Assembly: GCA_945833895.1 (NCBI GenBank)
Contig: CAMAGQ010000011.1
Location: 1-22,405 of the forward strand
DNA length: 22,405 nucleotides
DNA from: an uncultured bacterium
GTDB taxonomy: Bacteria > Cyanobacteriota > Vampirovibrionia > Gastranaerophilales > Gastranaerophilaceae
Reading direction: 5' to 3'
Under the pieces are notes generated by a model that was not told the DNA's origin, did no database searches, and was given only the letters and a program-made list of their open reading frames with translations. Position numbers and translations under genes: made by a program. This document shows positions 20,763 to 22,405 of the stretch, piece after piece (positions within the stretch are counted from its first letter, which is position 1; the number at the start of each line of letters is the position of its first letter).

Positions 20763-21014
20763 ATGGCTACAATGCAAGAAGAAAATTTAATAAATTTATT
20801 AGACGGTTACGTGGAAAAAGGCGGACACCACTTGAATGTAAACGTATTCAACAGAGAAACTTTGCTGGATGCACAGGAACACCCTGAAAAATACCCGCAA
20901 TTAACAGTTAGAGTATCAGGATATGCTGTAAACTTCATCAAATTGACAAAAGAACAACAAGATGATGTTATTTCAAGAACATTCCACTCTTCAATCAGTA
21001 ACTGCGGATGCTAA
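20763..21014 (+). CDS. Free-standing glycyl-radical domain of pyruvate formate-lyase
   Basis: The 83-aa protein is the PFL C terminus as its own gene. It has LDGYVEKGGHHLNVNV (13-28), NRETLLDAQEHPEKYPQL and RVSGYAV at 50-56 with the radical glycine G53, then LTKEQQDDVISRTF. In known PFL this glycine is activated by a radical SAM enzyme and passes the radical to the Cys pair. E. coli GrcA (YfiD) is a spare domain of this type that repairs damaged PFL, but it coexists with full-length PFL; here the large partner has no such domain. The chain ends NCGC. AAAGGAG at 20747-20753 and its own promoter set it apart; a terminator follows. Confidence 0.9.
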   Translation: MATMQEENLINLLDGYVEKGGHHLNVNVFNRETLLDAQEHPEKYPQLTVRVSGYAVNFIKLTKEQQDDVISRTFHSSISNCGC

Positions 21015-21034
21015 TTAAATAAATGTAGAAACTT

Positions 21035-21066
21035 AAAAGCAGGAACTTTTTAAAGTTCCTGCTTTT
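21035..21066 (+). terminator. Terminator after the glycyl-radical gene
   Basis: A perfect 15-bp stem (21035-21049 with 21052-21066) ends in TTTT, 20 bases after the stop codon. Confidence 0.85.
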
Positions 21067-21088
21067 CCATTGTAATATTTTAGTTTTT

Positions 21089-21102
21089 GTAACAATTGTT
21101 AC
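21089..21102. promoter_or_regulatory. Perfect palindrome GTAACAATTGTTAC
   Basis: A 14-bp palindrome, about 80 bases before the CheD-like gene. A TATAAC -10-like box at 21128-21133 would place it near -44, a usual activator position. The form GTA-N8-TAC is that of CRP-family sites such as NtcA, which is only a resemblance. Confidence 0.45.
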
Positions 21103-21183
21103 TAATGATTTTAAATATAAGCAATTTTATAACAAAAAATTACTTTAATAATATATAAATGTTTTTGAGTTAAGGGGAAAATA

Positions 21184-22041
21184 ATGAGTTTAGTTTCAAT
21201 AAGCCAACGTATTATTCGGCAAAGGGGTCTTGCAAATCAAATTGCAAAAAAGATTGATGTTGTGAAAACCCCAACCATTACTTTTTCAACTCCCAAAAGC
21301 ACAAGTATTGTACCCGAACAAAGAAGTTTTTTGACAGATGCCAAAAATTATTTTTGTAATTTATTTAGACGAAAACCAAAAGTGAAATTAGAGCCGTTTT
21401 CAAAACTTGAACCTGCAAAGATTATGCACAAGGAAGGAACTTCGCCAATAATACATTCTAAGCAAACCTATAATTATATAGATTGCGATAATGCAAGAAT
21501 TATGTCGTCACGTAAGCCTGTTACGCTTAAAAAGGCCGAACTTCCAAAAGATAAAACTATTTTAAACGTATCAAATTTTGATTATCCGAGCGGTTCTATT
21601 GCTGCGACAACTGAATTGAATGAATGTATCGCAACCGGTAAACTTTTGCAATGTGCAGGAGTTGCGGTTGTGGATAAAGCAAATAATATGCAAACATTAA
21701 TACATTGTTTTCCGGGGCAATCTTATGATGATATTGTCAATCTTTTAAAGCATACAGTTTCAAAAAACAGTAGAAATCTTGATATTACAGTAATTTCAGG
21801 AACTGATGATTGTTGTGATAAGACGATATCTGCCATTGTGGATGGATTGAAGGAGGTTGCACCTTCAAACAAAATAAAATTTGCGAATTTTTCAAAAGAT
21901 GTAAGAATATTTGATAGAGCGGTTGTGCTGCAAAACGGAAAACTTACTTGCTGTGCAAATACAGAATTAGAACAAGCCGCAAATAAAGTTACCAATCCAA
22001 TGGATAGAATTACATATATTGTAGATAAATATAATTCGTAG
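21184..22041 (+). CDS. Unknown protein with a CheD-like deamidase signature
   Basis: The 285-aa protein has a basic, low-complexity N-terminal region (1-~115, with FCNLFRRKPKVK) and a compact C-terminal domain (about 125-250). In the latter, T151-G-K-L-L-Q-C157-A-G-V-A-V-V-D ... L-I-H174-C-F-P resembles the CheD glutamine deamidase core. The spacings T to C (6) and C to H (17) equal those of the T. maritima CheD triad as I recall it (T21, C27, H44). CheD deamidates chemoreceptor glutamines; no chemotaxis genes are seen here, so another target is likely. TAAGGGG lies before the ATG. There is no signal peptide or membrane segment. Similarity outside the core is weak, so treat this as a hypothesis. 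Confidence 0.5.
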   Translation: MSLVSISQRIIRQRGLANQIAKKIDVVKTPTITFSTPKSTSIVPEQRSFLTDAKNYFCNLFRRKPKVKLEPFSKLEPAKIMHKEGTSPIIHSKQTYNYIDCDNARIMSSRKPVTLKKAELPKDKTILNVSNFDYPSGSIAATTELNECIATGKLLQCAGVAVVDKANNMQTLIHCFPGQSYDDIVNLLKHTVSKNSRNLDITVISGTDDCCDKTISAIVDGLKEVAPSNKIKFANFSKDVRIFDRAVVLQNGKLTCCANTELEQAANKVTNPMDRITYIVDKYNS

Positions 22042-22056
22042 AACTGTTTTACTGTA

Positions 22057-22093
22057 CCCTTCCCTGGATGGGGAAGGTTAGGATGGGGTGATT
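22057..22093. repeat. G/C-rich hairpin repeat (type C, copy 2)
   Basis: CCTTCCC-TGGAT-GGGGAAGG (22058-22077) is followed by a G-rich tail (TTAGGATGGGGTGATTT). The form matches the element at 5355-5389. It lies just after the CheD-like gene. Confidence 0.55.
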
Positions 22094-22103
22094 TCAAACT
22101 ATT

Positions 22104-22159
22104 GCAAAGTCGTTCAACTGTGAGATGCTGAAACATAATTGCAGTCCCAAGAATAACAA
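22104..22159. repeat. Degenerate type A repeat, inverted
   Basis: GCAAAGTCGTTCA (22104-22116) is the reverse complement of the type A segment TGAACGACTTTGC (10081-10093). The far end (about 22143-22159) weakly recalls the type A terminus. The rest of 22160-22341 holds promoter-like AT tracts and a short TATGA tandem (22236-22250). Confidence 0.45.
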
Positions 22160-22224
22160 TTTTTTATACATTTGCCCCAATGTAACGAAATGTAAATATG
22201 AATTTAAAAAGGCTGAAACCCGGT

Positions 22225-22230
22225 TATAAT
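22225..22230 (+). promoter_or_regulatory. Possible -10 box before the last gene
   Basis: A perfect TATAAT, with a TTTAAA 16 bases upstream (22203-22208). It lies over 100 bases from the ATG at 22342; TATATA tracts nearer the gene are alternatives. Confidence 0.3.
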
Positions 22231-22341
22231 GCTCTATATGATATGATATGATGTGGTGGGGCGGGGCAATTTTTGCACCTGAAAATACTTTTATATATAT
22301 GTACAAAATATATACGAAGTGTATAAAAGAAAGGATATTTT

Positions 22342-22405
22342 ATGAGTGGAGAAATCAATTTTAATGCAGTGTCACAAGCAGGACAAGTGGGAAAAACACA
22401 AAGTA
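22342..22405 (+). CDS. 5' end of an unknown gene leaving the window to the right
   Basis: Twenty-one codons are visible, starting MSGEINFNAVSQAGQVGKTQ. AAAGGA at 22330-22335 is six bases before the ATG. The polar, Gln/Asn-rich start recalls the small unknown protein at 4696, but the piece is too short to identify. Confidence 0.6.
   Translation, partial: MSGEINFNAVSQAGQVGKTQS

Noticed and set aside
20600..20770. A simple frameshift or in-frame stop breaking pflB
   Set aside because: The gap does not encode missing PFL sequence. The junction segment is present in both pieces, and the second piece has its own promoter, RBS and start.
21089..21102. A definite NtcA site
   Set aside because: The GTA-N8-TAC form fits, but one short site is weak evidence and no such regulator is in the window.

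Overview
The window is an AT-rich, gene-dense stretch of an obligately anaerobic or fermentative bacterium, shown by the pyruvate formate-lyase parts and a rubredoxin. Many short lineage-specific proteins, cyanobacteria-like response regulators and the general style suggest a gut Gastranaerophilales/Vampirovibrionia-type genome (non-photosynthetic Cyanobacteriota). That assignment is an inference; no rRNA gene is present to confirm it.

Layout. 1-4570: the first bases of a leftward gene, cysK, a small leftward Asn/Tyr-rich protein, then a diverged purD-like gene, a DnaJ-type co-chaperone with a reduced zinc centre, and queE overlapping it. 4696-5327: two small unknown proteins, followed by a dense cluster of nested dispersed repeats (5334-5692). 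5720-7833: a small HAD phosphatase, a two-repeat AbrB-like protein and a DegT/DnrJ-type sugar aminotransferase. 7980-8414: a gene-poor region holding a 16-codon leader ORF with mutually exclusive RNA hairpins and a second 28-codon ORF, followed by a 434-aa membrane protein and rubredoxin. 9985-10336: a second repeat cluster and a hairpin. 10427-12103: a small secreted protein, an HExxH metalloprotease-like protein, and a convergent double zinc-ribbon protein.

12256-18156 reads as one rightward operon: GAF-HD-GYP phosphodiesterase, exported TPR protein, two LuxR-output response regulators with no kinase beside them, a pentapeptide-repeat protein and dapB. The first three genes are joined by 1- and 4-nt overlaps.

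18583-21014 is the most striking part: pyruvate formate-lyase is encoded as two separate proteins. The large one (693 aa) has the Cys-Cys active site but no glycyl-radical loop. The small one (83 aa), about 100 bp downstream with its own RBS and a good promoter, carries RVSGYAV. Both carry Cys-rich tails, and the junction segment appears in both. 21184-22041 encodes a protein whose Thr/Cys/His spacing matches the CheD glutamine deamidase triad. The window ends in the start of another unknown gene.
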